64,000 nucleotides of DNA from Cohnella xylanilytica (GTDB lineage: Bacteria; Bacillota; Bacilli; Paenibacillales; Paenibacillaceae): assembly GCF_014212175.1 (NCBI RefSeq), contig NZ_JACJVR010000064.1, forward strand, positions 78,701 to 142,700, given 5' to 3'. This document shows, in pieces, positions 1 through 7,837 of this stretch. Under the pieces are notes generated by a model. That model was not told where the DNA came from. It was given only the letters and a program-made list of their open reading frames with translations, and did not search any database. A program made the translations under genes and the position numbers. Each line of letters opens with the position of its first letter. Within the stretch, counting starts at the first letter, position 1.

Positions 1-725
1 GCGTTCACGAATTTTTCTATCCGCTTATGCAAGGGTACGATTCGGTCGCGCTCGAGAGCGACGTCGAGCTCGGGGGAACGGACCAGAAGTTCAATCTGCT
101 CATGGGCCGCACCTTGCAGCGCGAATACGGGAAGACGGCTCAGGCGGCCATCATGCTGCCTCTGCTCGAGGGTCTCGACGGCGTGAACAAGATGAGCAAG
201 AGTCTCGGCAATTATATCGGAATCGACGAGGAGCCGAACCAGATCTACGGCAAGTCGATGAGCATTCCCGACGAACTGATGCTTAAATATTACGAGCTGG
301 CGACCGACATCACGAACGAAGAATTGGCTGCCCTGCGCGCGGGCCTCGAGGACGGCTCCGTCCATCCGCGCGACGCGAAGATGAGGCTCGCCCGCACGTT
401 CGTCCGCATGTACCACGGCGAAGAGGCTGCGGCGGCGGCGGAAGAGCACTTCGTCACCGTCTTCCAGAAGCGCGCTCTGCCGGAAGACATCGAGGAGCTC
501 GGGCTGCCGGAATCGGAGCTGTCGGACGGCTCGATCCGCATCACGAAGCTGCTGACGCTGCTCGGCCTGCAGCCTTCGGTCAGCGAAGCGCGCCGCAGCA
601 TCCAGCAAGGCGCCGTTCGCCTGAACGAAGAGAAGCTGACCGACCCGAACGGGGAGATCTCCCCGAAGAACGGGGACGTCATTCAGGTCGGCAAGAGGAA
701 GTTCGCCCGCATCGCGATCCGCTAA
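1..725 (+). CDS. tyrS: Tyrosyl-tRNA synthetase, C-terminal part (5' end outside window)
   Basis: Cytoplasmic class I aminoacyl-tRNA synthetase that charges tRNA-Tyr. The frame is open from base 3 at the window edge, so the N-terminal half of the Rossmann fold with the HIGH motif lies outside. Visible are a conserved LGGTDQ segment of the tyrosine site, the KMSKS loop (bases 189-203), and a C-terminal S4-type RNA-binding domain over about the last 70 residues ([15 protein letters not shown]). It is followed by a hairpin with a T-run, so it probably ends its transcript. In B. subtilis tyrS also lies next to rpsD; here rpsD is 3 kb away on the other strand with the flotillin operon between. Any T-box leader would be upstream of the window. 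Confidence 0.97.
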   Translation, partial: VHEFFYPLMQGYDSVALESDVELGGTDQKFNLLMGRTLQREYGKTAQAAIMLPLLEGLDGVNKMSKSLGNYIGIDEEPNQIYGKSMSIPDELMLKYYELATDITNEELAALRAGLEDGSVHPRDAKMRLARTFVRMYHGEEAAAAAEEHFVTVFQKRALPEDIEELGLPESELSDGSIRITKLLTLLGLQPSVSEARRSIQQGAVRLNEEKLTDPNGEISPKNGDVIQVGKRKFARIAIR

Positions 726-804
726 GCCCGGGCCGGCACCCGAGCGAGGGGATCAAGAATACGGAACAAGAATAGGAACCGGGCGCAACCCGCCCCGACG
801 AATG

Positions 805-844
805 CCCGCCAGCCGGCGGACGTTCGTTCGGAGGCGGTTTTTTT
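805..844 (+). terminator. Terminator after tyrS
   Basis: CCGCC (806-810) can pair with GGCGG (833-837) around further GC-rich pairing, followed directly by seven T at 838-844. The stem is imperfect, so the exact fold is uncertain. Confidence 0.5.
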
Positions 845-931
845 CGTTCTGCGGCTCGGCGCCGGATGTGCGGCGATCGGAACTGGCAGCCTGCCGGAGC
901 CGACCTCTCCGCAGGATTGCTCTGATTCCTC

Positions 932-1035
932 TTACCCTCTTACCCTCTTACCCTCATACCCTCATACCCTCATACCCTCATACCCTCATACCCTCATACC
1001 CTCATATCCTCATATCCTCATATCCTCTTATCCTT
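932..1035. repeat. 8-bp tandem repeat array, 13 units
   Basis: Thirteen perfectly phased octamers: 3 x TTACCCTC, 6 x ATACCCTC, 3 x ATATCCTC, 1 x TTATCCTT. The variants are grouped in blocks, as expected from slippage. The top strand is nearly all pyrimidine. The array lies in the 447-bp gap between tyrS and the yuaF-floT operon, about 60 bp upstream of the operon promoter. I see no gene in this gap; the frame crossing the array reads as a simple peptide repeat with no coding support. Confidence 0.95.
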
Positions 1036-1098
1036 CTTATCCTTCCGATTCCAGGATCTCCCTCAACTTGCATAAGCCATATTTGCAAGATACAATTA

Positions 1099-1128
1099 GA
1101 AACTTTATCCTTCGCCAGGTCGTATAAT
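1099..1128 (+). promoter_or_regulatory. SigW-like (ECF) promoter of the yuaF-floT operon
   Basis: GAAAC (1099-1103) followed by T-rich sequence, then CGTA (1121-1124) after a 17-nt spacer resembles the Bacillus SigW consensus TGAAAC-N16/17-CGTA. In B. subtilis the yuaF-floT-yuaI operon is a known SigW target, which supports the match. CGTATAAT also contains a SigA-like -10 (1123-1128), but no good TTGACA lies at the right distance. Confidence 0.55.
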
Positions 1129-1172
1129 GAAGGGAAGGAACGCCAATCCGCGAGATGGAGGAGTGATGGCCT

Positions 1173-1697
1173 ATGGAAGCGGTGTTCTGGTGTTGCCTCG
1201 CGTTCGGAGCCTTGACGGCCGTCGTCACGCTCGTCTTCGGCGACAGTCTGGGCGGAGCGGCCGACGGCCTCTTCGGATGGCTCTCGATCGACGTCCATCA
1301 TCTGTTCCAGCCCGTCGTGCTGTCGGGCGCGGTGACGGTATTCGGGGGAACCGGCCTGCTGCTGCATCGATATTCGGGACTGCCGGGCCCCGGCGTTTAC
1401 GCCGCCTCGGCCGCGACGGCCGCGGTCATCGGCACGGGCGTGTACTTCCTTTACGTACGCCCGATGCGAGGCAGCGAGAATTCGACGGGCTACTCGATGT
1501 CGGAGCTTGCGGGCAAGCGCGCGGAAGTGCTGACGCCGATACCGGCGTCCGGCTGCGGGGAAGTGCTCGTCCGGGTCGGAGCCGGCAACGTCAACCACGT
1601 GGCCGCGAGCTTCGACGGGGAAGAGGTTCCGGCCGGCACGCCGGTCGTCGTCGTCGAAGTGAAGGAAGGGACGCTGTACGTCTCCCGGATGGATTGA
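1173..1697 (+). CDS. yuaF: NfeD-family membrane protein, YuaF-like
   Basis: Membrane protein of the NfeD family that works with flotillin in membrane microdomains. The 174-aa length equals that of B. subtilis YuaF. There are three hydrophobic segments (about residues 3-22, 45-65 and 69-95), then a soluble C-terminal OB-fold-like beta domain (about 105-174; GKRAEVLTPI... ending GTPVVVVEVKEGTLYVSRMD). The gene lies 63 nt upstream of floT, the same order as B. subtilis yuaF-floT, so a joint operon is likely. The start ATG follows GGAGGAGTGATGG at an acceptable distance. Family and context are strong; the exact role in microdomain function is inferred from Bacillus. Confidence 0.85.
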   Translation: MEAVFWCCLAFGALTAVVTLVFGDSLGGAADGLFGWLSIDVHHLFQPVVLSGAVTVFGGTGLLLHRYSGLPGPGVYAASAATAAVIGTGVYFLYVRPMRGSENSTGYSMSELAGKRAEVLTPIPASGCGEVLVRVGAGNVNHVAASFDGEEVPAGTPVVVVEVKEGTLYVSRMD

Positions 1698-1760
1698 CGG
1701 AAGCTTGGTCCCGCGCGACAGAACTTCATAACCAACTATTAGATGGAAGGGGTAACGCGC

Positions 1761-3296
1761 ATGGAGAATTTCCCGGATTATCTGTACATACCGATCTTGG
1801 TGGTGGCGGTGCTGCTCGTCCTCGGCCTCGCCTTCTGGGCGAGGTACAAGACGGTGTCGCCCGACGAAGCGATGATCGTGACGGGCTCGTTCCTCGGAAG
1901 CAAGAACGTGGCGATCGACGAATCGGGCAGGAGAATCAAAATCGTGCGCGGGGGCGGCGCCTTCATCCTGCCGATCTTCCAACAGGCGCAGTTCCTGTCG
2001 CTCTTATCCCATAAGCTCGATGTCACCACGCCCGAGGTGTATACGGAGCAGGGCGTGCCGGTCATGACCGACGCGGTGGCGATCATCAAGATCGGCGGCT
2101 CGGTCGAAGACGTCGCGACGGCGGCGGAGCAATTCATGGGCAAGCCGACGGAATCGCTCAAGGGCGAAGCGCAGGAAGTGCTCGAAGGGCATCTTCGGGC
2201 CATCCTCGGCACGATGACGGTCGAGGAAGTGTACCGCAACCGCGACAAGTTCGCCCAGGAAGTGCAAGGGGTCGCCGCGAGGGACCTGAAGAAGATGGGC
2301 CTGCAGATCGTGTCGTTCACGATCAAGGACGTCCGCGACAAGCACGGCTACCTGGAGGCGCTCGGCAAGCCGAGGATCGCGGCGGTCAAGCGGGACGCGG
2401 ACATCGCGGAGGCGCAGGCGGTGCGGGATTCGCGCATTCAGAAGGCGCAGGCCGAGGAAGAAGGCCAGAAGGCCGAGCTGCTGCGCGACACGAATATCGC
2501 CGAAGCGACGAAGGAGAAGGAGCTGAAGGTCGCGTCCTTCAAGAAGGAGCAGGATCAGGCGAAGGCGGAAGCCGACCAGGCGTACGCCATCCAGGAAGCC
2601 CGCTCCAAGCAGAGCGTCGTCGAGGAGCAGATGAAGGTCGAGCTCGTCCGCAAGGAGCGGGAGATCGACCTGGAGGCGAAGGAGATTCTGCGCCGCGAGA
2701 AGCAGTACGACGCGGAAGTGAAGAAGAAGGCGGACGCGGACCGCTACGCCGTCGAGCAGGCGGCGGAAGCCGACAAGGCGCGCAGGCTGCGCGAGGCGGA
2801 CGCGCTGCAGTACAAGATCGAAGCGGAAGCGAAGGCAAGCGCCGAGCAGAAGCGGTTGAACGGCTTGGCCGAAGCGGAGGCGCAGCGGGCCAAGGGGACG
2901 GCCGAAGCCGAGGTCATCCGGCTGCGGGGCTTGGCGGAAGCCGAAGCGAAGGAGAAGCTGGCGGAGGCGTTCGAGAAGTTCGGCGAAGCCGCCGTGCTCG
3001 ACATTATCGTGAAGATGCTGCCGGAGCTCGCCGGCAAGGTCGCGGAGCCGATCTCGTCCATCGACAAGCTGACGGTCGTCGATACGGGACATGGGGAAGG
3101 CGCCGCGCGGGTGAGCAACTACGTGACTTCGCTGATGGCGACCGCGCCGGAGATGCTGAAGAGCGTGTCGGGCATCGACATCAACAAGCTGGTGCAGGGG
3201 CTGACGCGGAAGGCGCTGCCGGACGCGGCCGACAAGCCGGCGGCGGTTCCGTCGCCGGCGGCTCCGACGAAGCCGTTGCCGCCTGCGGCCGAATAG
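1761..3296 (+). CDS. floT: Flotillin FloT
   Basis: Flotillin/reggie-type scaffold of functional membrane microdomains. The chosen ATG at 1761 has GGAAGGGG just upstream; an in-frame ATG at 1743 would place that ribosome site inside the gene. The resulting 511 aa compares with 509 in B. subtilis FloT. It has an N-terminal membrane segment (about 6-27, PILVVAVLLVLGLAFWA), a PHB/SPFH domain (about 30-200), then a long coiled coil rich in Glu-Ala repeats (about 200-400) typical of flotillins, and an Ala/Pro-rich tail. The preceding yuaF-like gene and the SigW-like promoter fit an envelope-stress-responsive operon. No yuaI homologue follows; instead a 6-bp repeat array begins at the stop codon. 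Confidence 0.96.
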   Translation: MENFPDYLYIPILVVAVLLVLGLAFWARYKTVSPDEAMIVTGSFLGSKNVAIDESGRRIKIVRGGGAFILPIFQQAQFLSLLSHKLDVTTPEVYTEQGVPVMTDAVAIIKIGGSVEDVATAAEQFMGKPTESLKGEAQEVLEGHLRAILGTMTVEEVYRNRDKFAQEVQGVAARDLKKMGLQIVSFTIKDVRDKHGYLEALGKPRIAAVKRDADIAEAQAVRDSRIQKAQAEEEGQKAELLRDTNIAEATKEKELKVASFKKEQDQAKAEADQAYAIQEARSKQSVVEEQMKVELVRKEREIDLEAKEILRREKQYDAEVKKKADADRYAVEQAAEADKARRLREADALQYKIEAEAKASAEQKRLNGLAEAEAQRAKGTAEAEVIRLRGLAEAEAKEKLAEAFEKFGEAAVLDIIVKMLPELAGKVAEPISSIDKLTVVDTGHGEGAARVSNYVTSLMATAPEMLKSVSGIDINKLVQGLTRKALPDAADKPAAVPSPAAPTKPLPPAAE

Positions 3297-3396
3297 GAAC
3301 AAGAGCAGGAGCTCGGACAAGAGCAAGAACTAGAGCAAGAATTAGAGCAAGAGCAAGAGCAAGAGCAAGAGCTAGGACTAGGTGCAAGAATTAGAG
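3296..3396. repeat. 6-bp degenerate tandem array (AGAGCA-type)
   Basis: About 15 hexamer units in constant phase starting at the floT stop codon: AGAGCA is the commonest unit (four in a row at 3344-3367), interspersed with AGAACT, AGAATT, GGAGCT and AGGACT variants. The strand is strongly purine-rich. Minus-strand frames through it give SC or LA dipeptide runs, as expected for a non-coding microsatellite. Confidence 0.9.
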
Positions 3397-3539
3397 CCTG
3401 TCGAAGCCTCCGTCGGCGAGCATCGCCGGCAGAGGCGTAGCCGAGAAGAATCCCGGAGCGCGAACGCGATTCGGGGTTCTTGCTTCTAGCCCTGCCAAGG
3501 GCCGCTATTCTCGGAGGCATAAAAACGACGAAAGACCCT

Positions 3540-3840
3540 TTCGCTTCCGGTTCATAGCCCGTTCTCTATCGAACTCAAGAGACGCTATTTAGCGTTAGGA
3601 AGCCTATTTTGAAGCTCTAACGAACCCCGGCGATCTTATTTGGGAAAACCGGGGAAAAAGGGGCTTTCAGCACGAAATAGCCTCTATACGATTCGTCGGA
3701 ATGGAAAACCACCCTTTTCAGCAAATAGCGTCTCCTCGATTCGCTAGCGCCTCCCCCAATCGAAACGGGGACCGGGCCAAAAGATAAAAGCTCCGCGTGT
3801 CGCGATCTCCGCAAGGACAAGCGACCCGGAGCCCGAATTA
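3540..3840. repeat. Palindromic intergenic repeat-like element
   Basis: The floT-rpsD gap (3297-3911) has no convincing gene. AGACGCTATTTAG (3580-3592) and GCAAATAGCGTCT (3721-3733) form an inverted pair (11 of 13 matches) about 130 bp apart, flanked by further related short blocks (TAGCGTTAGGAAGCC and GATTCGCTAGCGCC). AT content is above that of the neighbouring genes. It looks like a dispersed intergenic repeat such as those common in Paenibacillus-type genomes; copy number cannot be judged from one window. Confidence 0.45.
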
Positions 3841-3845
3841 CGCAG

Positions 3846-3886
3846 AAAAAAAAACGCCTCCGGCGTCCGGAGACGGCGAAGGCGTT
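3846..3886 (-). terminator. Terminator of rpsD
   Basis: Read on the minus strand, AACGCCT (3886-3880) pairs with AGGCGTT (3859-3853), with an inner GC-rich stem, followed by a run of nine T (A-run 3846-3854 on the plus strand). Confidence 0.85.
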
Positions 3887-3911
3887 CTTCGATCTTGCTC
3901 GGGGCAGCCGA

Positions 3912-4511
3912 TTAGCGGCTGTAGAATTCGACGATTTGTTGTTCTTCGATGTCTTGGGACAGCTCGTCGCGGCTAGGCAGACGGACGTACTTGCCTTCCA
4001 TCGAAGTCGCGTTGAAGTCCAGGTAGGAAGGCAGGTGATGACGGCCTTCGAGGGCTTCCTTGATCGCCTTCAGGCCGCGGCTGCGCTCGCGCAGGCCGAT
4101 CACGTCGCCCGGTTGAACGGTGTAGGACGCGATGTTGACCTTCTGGCCGTTAACCGTCACGTGACCGTGCGAGACCAATTGGCGCGCGCCCGGACGGGAG
4201 TTCGCCCAGCCGAGACGGTACACGAGGTTGTCCAAGCGGCTCTCGAGCAGGAACATGAAGTTCTCGCCGGCTTTACCTTTGAGCTTGGAAGCGCGGTCGA
4301 ACAGGTTGCGGAATTGCTTCTCGTTCAGGCCGTACATGTGGCGAAGCTTCTGCTTCTCCAGCAATTGAAGGCCGTAGCCGCTAACCTTGCGGCGTTGGTT
4401 CGCGCCGTGTTGTCCCGGAGGGAACGGGCGCTTCAGATCTTTGCCGGTCCCGCTCAGGGAGATGCCGAGACGGCGGCTCAGTTTAAACTTGGGTCCTGTA
4501 TAACGTGCCAT
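3912..4511 (-). CDS. rpsD: 30S ribosomal protein S4
   Basis: Primary 16S rRNA-binding protein that nucleates 30S assembly. It has 199 aa (200 in B. subtilis), starting [16 protein letters not shown]. The S4 domain is near residues 90-155 ([16 protein letters not shown]...[13 protein letters not shown]) and the C-terminal end is conserved. The ATG at 4511 has AAAAGGAG 10-17 nt upstream; the frame runs further upstream but that part is leader. It is monocistronic, with its own SigA promoter and terminator. The N-terminal part lacks the Cys4 zinc cluster seen in some S4 proteins. Autoregulation by S4 is known in Bacillus and is plausible from the about 180-nt leader. Confidence 0.98.
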   Translation of the reverse strand: MARYTGPKFKLSRRLGISLSGTGKDLKRPFPPGQHGANQRRKVSGYGLQLLEKQKLRHMYGLNEKQFRNLFDRASKLKGKAGENFMFLLESRLDNLVYRLGWANSRPGARQLVSHGHVTVNGQKVNIASYTVQPGDVIGLRERSRGLKAIKEALEGRHHLPSYLDFNATSMEGKYVRLPSRDELSQDIEEQQIVEFYSR

Positions 4512-4724
4512 GAGTGTGCAGACTCCTTTTTCAAAATAAGATTTTGAAAATGGGGTATCGTTGCGCCGGTCGATTCCGCACCGAGGAGAGACTTGTCCGT
4601 CTTCCCCGGTCCCGGCAGGGATGTTCAGCCGCAGCCCGCCGGTGGATTCTTCCGTGAGGGTGACACAAACCGTTTGCCCAATATTCAACAAGTTATATTA
4701 TACGATCCCAGGCCGCGAAGTCAA
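4512..4724 (-). promoter_or_regulatory. rpsD promoter and about 180-nt leader (putative S4 autoregulatory RNA)
   Basis: On the minus strand, TTGACT (4724-4719), a 16-nt spacer and TATAAT (4702-4697) form a strong SigA promoter. Transcription from about 4690 gives a leader of about 180 nt rich in GC stems before the ribosome binding site. In Bacillus S4 binds its own mRNA leader; that this leader folds the same way is inference. Confidence 0.7.
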
Positions 4725-4887
4725 GAATGAACCGCATGGTAACCGTTTGCATTTTTAAAATAAAATAACGGCGGTCGATTCGGCCGCAAGTCCCTGTATT
4801 TTCCTTATGATATAGTGCAAAATTCCTGGTTTCATTGTATAGTTAAGTTAAAAGAATCAGCGCGAGTCCGGCAAGGAGGGACGGGGG

Positions 4888-6873
4888 ATGGCACTTCAAG
4901 ACGATTGGCAAGGCTCGTTTCGACAAAATCAGGCAAACGATCAATCACCCCGCACTCCGAACGAACTTCCGCTGTGGGTACAACGGCAGGATCTGGCCGA
5001 AGCCGACATGCCCTATACGCATTCGCTTCTTCACGGAAGCTTCATAGATTGGCAGGAGCAGACCGAAGGGTTCCCTTGGACGCCCGATTATCCGATTCTG
5101 CTCCTGCATCCCGACGGCACGACCGTGGCCGTCGCCGGGACGGGCGCCGACGACAAGGCGATCGTTCCGTGGCATTGGGGCGAGGAGACGCTCGGTCCGA
5201 CGGCGGCGAGCATCGCGCTCGGGACATGCCGTCCGACGCTCGTCCGGGCGGACGAGCACGTCTCGCCGTCCATTCGGTCGTTCGACTCGATCGCGGTGCC
5301 CGTCTTCACCCGCACGTCGGGAATCCCCTGCGCGGCGCTCGCCTGCCTGCTGCCGGCCGGCACGGCCCAGGCGGGCGAGCTGAAGCTGCTCCAGGCGGCG
5401 GCCCTCCACTTCCGGAGCTGCCTGTACCGGCGCTTCGAGCTGCTGTTCGTCAAGGACCTGCTGCAGGCGTCGCATCTGACGGCGCGGGAAGAGCGCCGGC
5501 GCGACCTGCTGTTCGACGTCTTAAGAAGGCTGAACGACCACATCGACGTCGAGAACGTCCTGGCGGAAGTGTTCAACATTCTGGAGCAGGTGTACCCGAT
5601 GTGCCGGACGGATCTGTTCCTGTCCCAGGATTACAGCAGCTCCAACGAGAAGGTGAAGCCGCTCGCCTTCCACCAGCAGGAGATGGACATCTGCTGGAAG
5701 GCGTTCATGGAAGGCGAGATGCGGGAAGAATACGAGGGAACCCGCCGCCGGATCGCGCTGCCGCTGACCGGGAAGCAGGGCGTCTACGGCGTGCTGCTGC
5801 TGGACGTGTCCGCGAAGGACTTCGACGACGTCGACCTGCGGTTCGTCACGATGCTGACGGGAGGGGCGGGCACCGCGTTCGAGAAGGCGAAGCTGCACGA
5901 GCAGGCCAATACGCTCATCGGCGAGCTCCGCCTCATTAACGAGTTGACGCACCGGCTCAACAGCAGCCTCCGGCTCTCCGACACGATGCAGTTCGCGACG
6001 GCGGAGCTGCTTCACATTTTCAAGGCCGACTACTGCTTCATCCTTCAACTCGATCCGCTGAACGGCCACTTCATCGTCATGTCGACCAACGCTCCGGAGA
6101 TGACGAACGAGAAGTTCGACAAGGACTACGGATTCTGCGGCGTCATGCTGACGACGAAGGAGCCGATCATTCTGTCCGACTACCACTCCGCGACGCCCGT
6201 AAGCTCCCATCTGATGGACGTGACGCAATCGCGTTCGCTGCTGGCTTCACCGCTGCTGCTCAACGGAGAGATGATCGGGGCCGTCATGGTCACGCACAAG
6301 CTGCCGAACCACTTCTCCTACGACAATTACAAGCTGCTGCAGGTGCTGTCCGCCCATCTGGGACTCGCGGTGTCGAACTCGTCGCTGCACGCGGAAGTGC
6401 GCCGGATGGTCATCACCGACAACTTGACCGGACTGTTCGCCCGCCATTACTTGAACGAGAGAATCCAGCGCAAGCAGCAGAAGGACGGCTACGGCTCGCT
6501 TATTCTCGTCGATATCGACCACTTCAAGAAGGTGAACGACACGTTCGGCCATCAGATCGGCGACGCGATTCTCATCCAGGTGAGCACCATCATCCGCTCC
6601 GCCATCCGCGATACCGATATCGCCGCGCGCTGGGGCGGAGAGGAGCTGGCGATCTACTTGCCGAAGCTCAGCCTGGAGCAGACGATGAGGGTCGCGGAGA
6701 GAATCCGCAAGCGCGTCGAGGAGGAGACAAGCCCGAAGGTCACGGTCAGCTGCGGGTTGTCCGAATGGACGGCCGCCGACGACAAGGTCAGCGTCGAATC
6801 GCTGTTCTACCGGGCGGATATGGCGCTGTACGACGCCAAGCACAAGGGCCGCAACACGGTCGCGGTCGGATAA
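4888..6873 (+). CDS. Diguanylate cyclase with GAF sensor domains
   Basis: Predicted soluble enzyme that makes cyclic di-GMP from two GTP. The 661-aa protein has a GAF-like N-terminal region (about 60-195), two further GAF domains (about 205-335 and 350-500), then a complete GGDEF domain. The signature is GGEEL at residues 583-587, with the metal-binding segment VDIDHFKKVNDTFGH. The product-inhibition I-site RxxD (574-577, R-D-T-D) lies five residues upstream, so it should be active and feedback-controlled. No membrane segment was seen, so it senses an internal signal. AAGGAGGG precedes the ATG. It is monocistronic, ended by a hairpin with a T-run. The GAF ligand is unknown. Confidence 0.92.
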   Translation: MALQDDWQGSFRQNQANDQSPRTPNELPLWVQRQDLAEADMPYTHSLLHGSFIDWQEQTEGFPWTPDYPILLLHPDGTTVAVAGTGADDKAIVPWHWGEETLGPTAASIALGTCRPTLVRADEHVSPSIRSFDSIAVPVFTRTSGIPCAALACLLPAGTAQAGELKLLQAAALHFRSCLYRRFELLFVKDLLQASHLTAREERRRDLLFDVLRRLNDHIDVENVLAEVFNILEQVYPMCRTDLFLSQDYSSSNEKVKPLAFHQQEMDICWKAFMEGEMREEYEGTRRRIALPLTGKQGVYGVLLLDVSAKDFDDVDLRFVTMLTGGAGTAFEKAKLHEQANTLIGELRLINELTHRLNSSLRLSDTMQFATAELLHIFKADYCFILQLDPLNGHFIVMSTNAPEMTNEKFDKDYGFCGVMLTTKEPIILSDYHSATPVSSHLMDVTQSRSLLASPLLLNGEMIGAVMVTHKLPNHFSYDNYKLLQVLSAHLGLAVSNSSLHAEVRRMVITDNLTGLFARHYLNERIQRKQQKDGYGSLILVDIDHFKKVNDTFGHQIGDAILIQVSTIIRSAIRDTDIAARWGGEELAIYLPKLSLEQTMRVAERIRKRVEEETSPKVTVSCGLSEWTAADDKVSVESLFYRADMALYDAKHKGRNTVAVG

Positions 6874-6899
6874 GTCCGCATCGAATATACGCCAAGAAG

Positions 6900-6926
6900 C
6901 CTCGTTCCCGGGAACGGGGTTTTTTC
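6900..6926 (+). terminator. Terminator after the diguanylate cyclase gene
   Basis: CCTCGTTCCC pairs with GGGAACGGGG (one G-T pair), followed by six T. Confidence 0.85.
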
Positions 6927-7014
6927 GTCTTCGCCAGGCGGGGAGCGGAATAACGGGCGGACGGGGGGAGACGATAGGGAGGCATGCGATGACGGGGGAA
7001 AAGGAGGGGGAGAG

Positions 7015-7755
7015 ATGCTCGGACGGACGCTCCTTCGATGGGGAATGGCCGCGGCCGCCCTCGCGGGGCTTGTTCTCTCGCCCGGATGCCTGGCCCCTTC
7101 GCGAATGCCCCCGGAGAAGGCGTTCGCGCTGTCGGCGTCGGCCTTGTCCGGCCGCGACGGCTATTCGTACGCCGGCGAATGGGCGGCGTTCGGCGCGGAC
7201 GGAGCGGCCTTGGGCGGAGCGAGCTACCGCGGCCTCGTGTCCGGCCACCGGCCGATCGTTCTCCAGTGGGACGGGCCCGGCGGGGCGGGCGGCGGACAAG
7301 GCCATCATCCGCTGGCGCTCGCGGAGGCGGCCCAGCTGCAGGCCTCCGAGATCGCGTACGCGCCGCCGCCCTCGCGGGATACCGTCGCGTTCCGGATTGC
7401 GGTCCGTCCGGAAGCGGCGCGGCGCGCGATCGCGGAGCCGCTGCGAAGACAGATGGAGGAAGCGCGGAGAAGCTTGAACGCCCGGATCGATCCGAGCCGG
7501 GAGAACGATCGGAATCCGCGTGCGAAGGCGTTCCGCGCGCTCGGCCGCTCGGAGGCGGAGCTCGAAGAGCGGCTCGCCTCCCTCGAAGCGTCCACCGTCT
7601 TCACGTGGATCGCGGACAAGCGCACGTGGTTCCCGAAGGAGCTGCGGGAGGAGACCGAGCTCCGGTACGAGGCCGACGGGAAGGAACGCCGGGAGAGAAG
7701 AACTTCCGTCACGATTTTCCGCAAGGGCGGCTCCGGTGATACAATGGGTTCATAG
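7015..7755 (+). CDS. Predicted lipoprotein, function unknown
   Basis: Not recognised. The 246-aa protein starts with a lipoprotein signal: a basic n-region, a hydrophobic stretch and a lipobox-like LSPGC with Cys25. The mature part is charged and Arg/Glu-rich, with a likely helical stretch around residues 125-195 and a basic C-terminus. Lines such as LQWDGPGGAG and HPLALAEAAQLQA suggest a small globular extracytoplasmic domain, but no family motif is evident. AAGGAGGGGG precedes the ATG. It ends 82 nt before the aminopeptidase gene in the same direction and could share a transcript with it. The serine at -3 of the lipobox is slightly unusual. Confidence 0.7.
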   Translation: MLGRTLLRWGMAAAALAGLVLSPGCLAPSRMPPEKAFALSASALSGRDGYSYAGEWAAFGADGAALGGASYRGLVSGHRPIVLQWDGPGGAGGGQGHHPLALAEAAQLQASEIAYAPPPSRDTVAFRIAVRPEAARRAIAEPLRRQMEEARRSLNARIDPSRENDRNPRAKAFRALGRSEAELEERLASLEASTVFTWIADKRTWFPKELREETELRYEADGKERRERRTSVTIFRKGGSGDTMGS

Positions 7756-7837
7756 CGCGCTCCGGCGTCCCGATCGGACGGCAAGGCCCGCTCTATAACG
7801 CATGAAGATCAATCAAGCTTCAAAGGAGGAAACGCGC

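Noticed and set aside
932..1035. CRISPR or telomere-like array
   Set aside because: Unit is only 8 bp without spacers; an ordinary slippage-type tandem repeat.
802..1215. 137-codon frame across the 8-bp array
   Set aside because: Composition is dictated by the repeat, it overlaps the yuaF start and promoter, and it has no convincing ribosome site.
2004..3326. Very long antisense frame opposite floT
   Set aside because: GC-driven antisense shadow, Leu/Arg/Asp-rich, no motif.
3617..3820. 67-codon minus-strand gene in the floT-rpsD gap
   Set aside because: Lies entirely in the palindromic intergenic element, with no ribosome site or domain.
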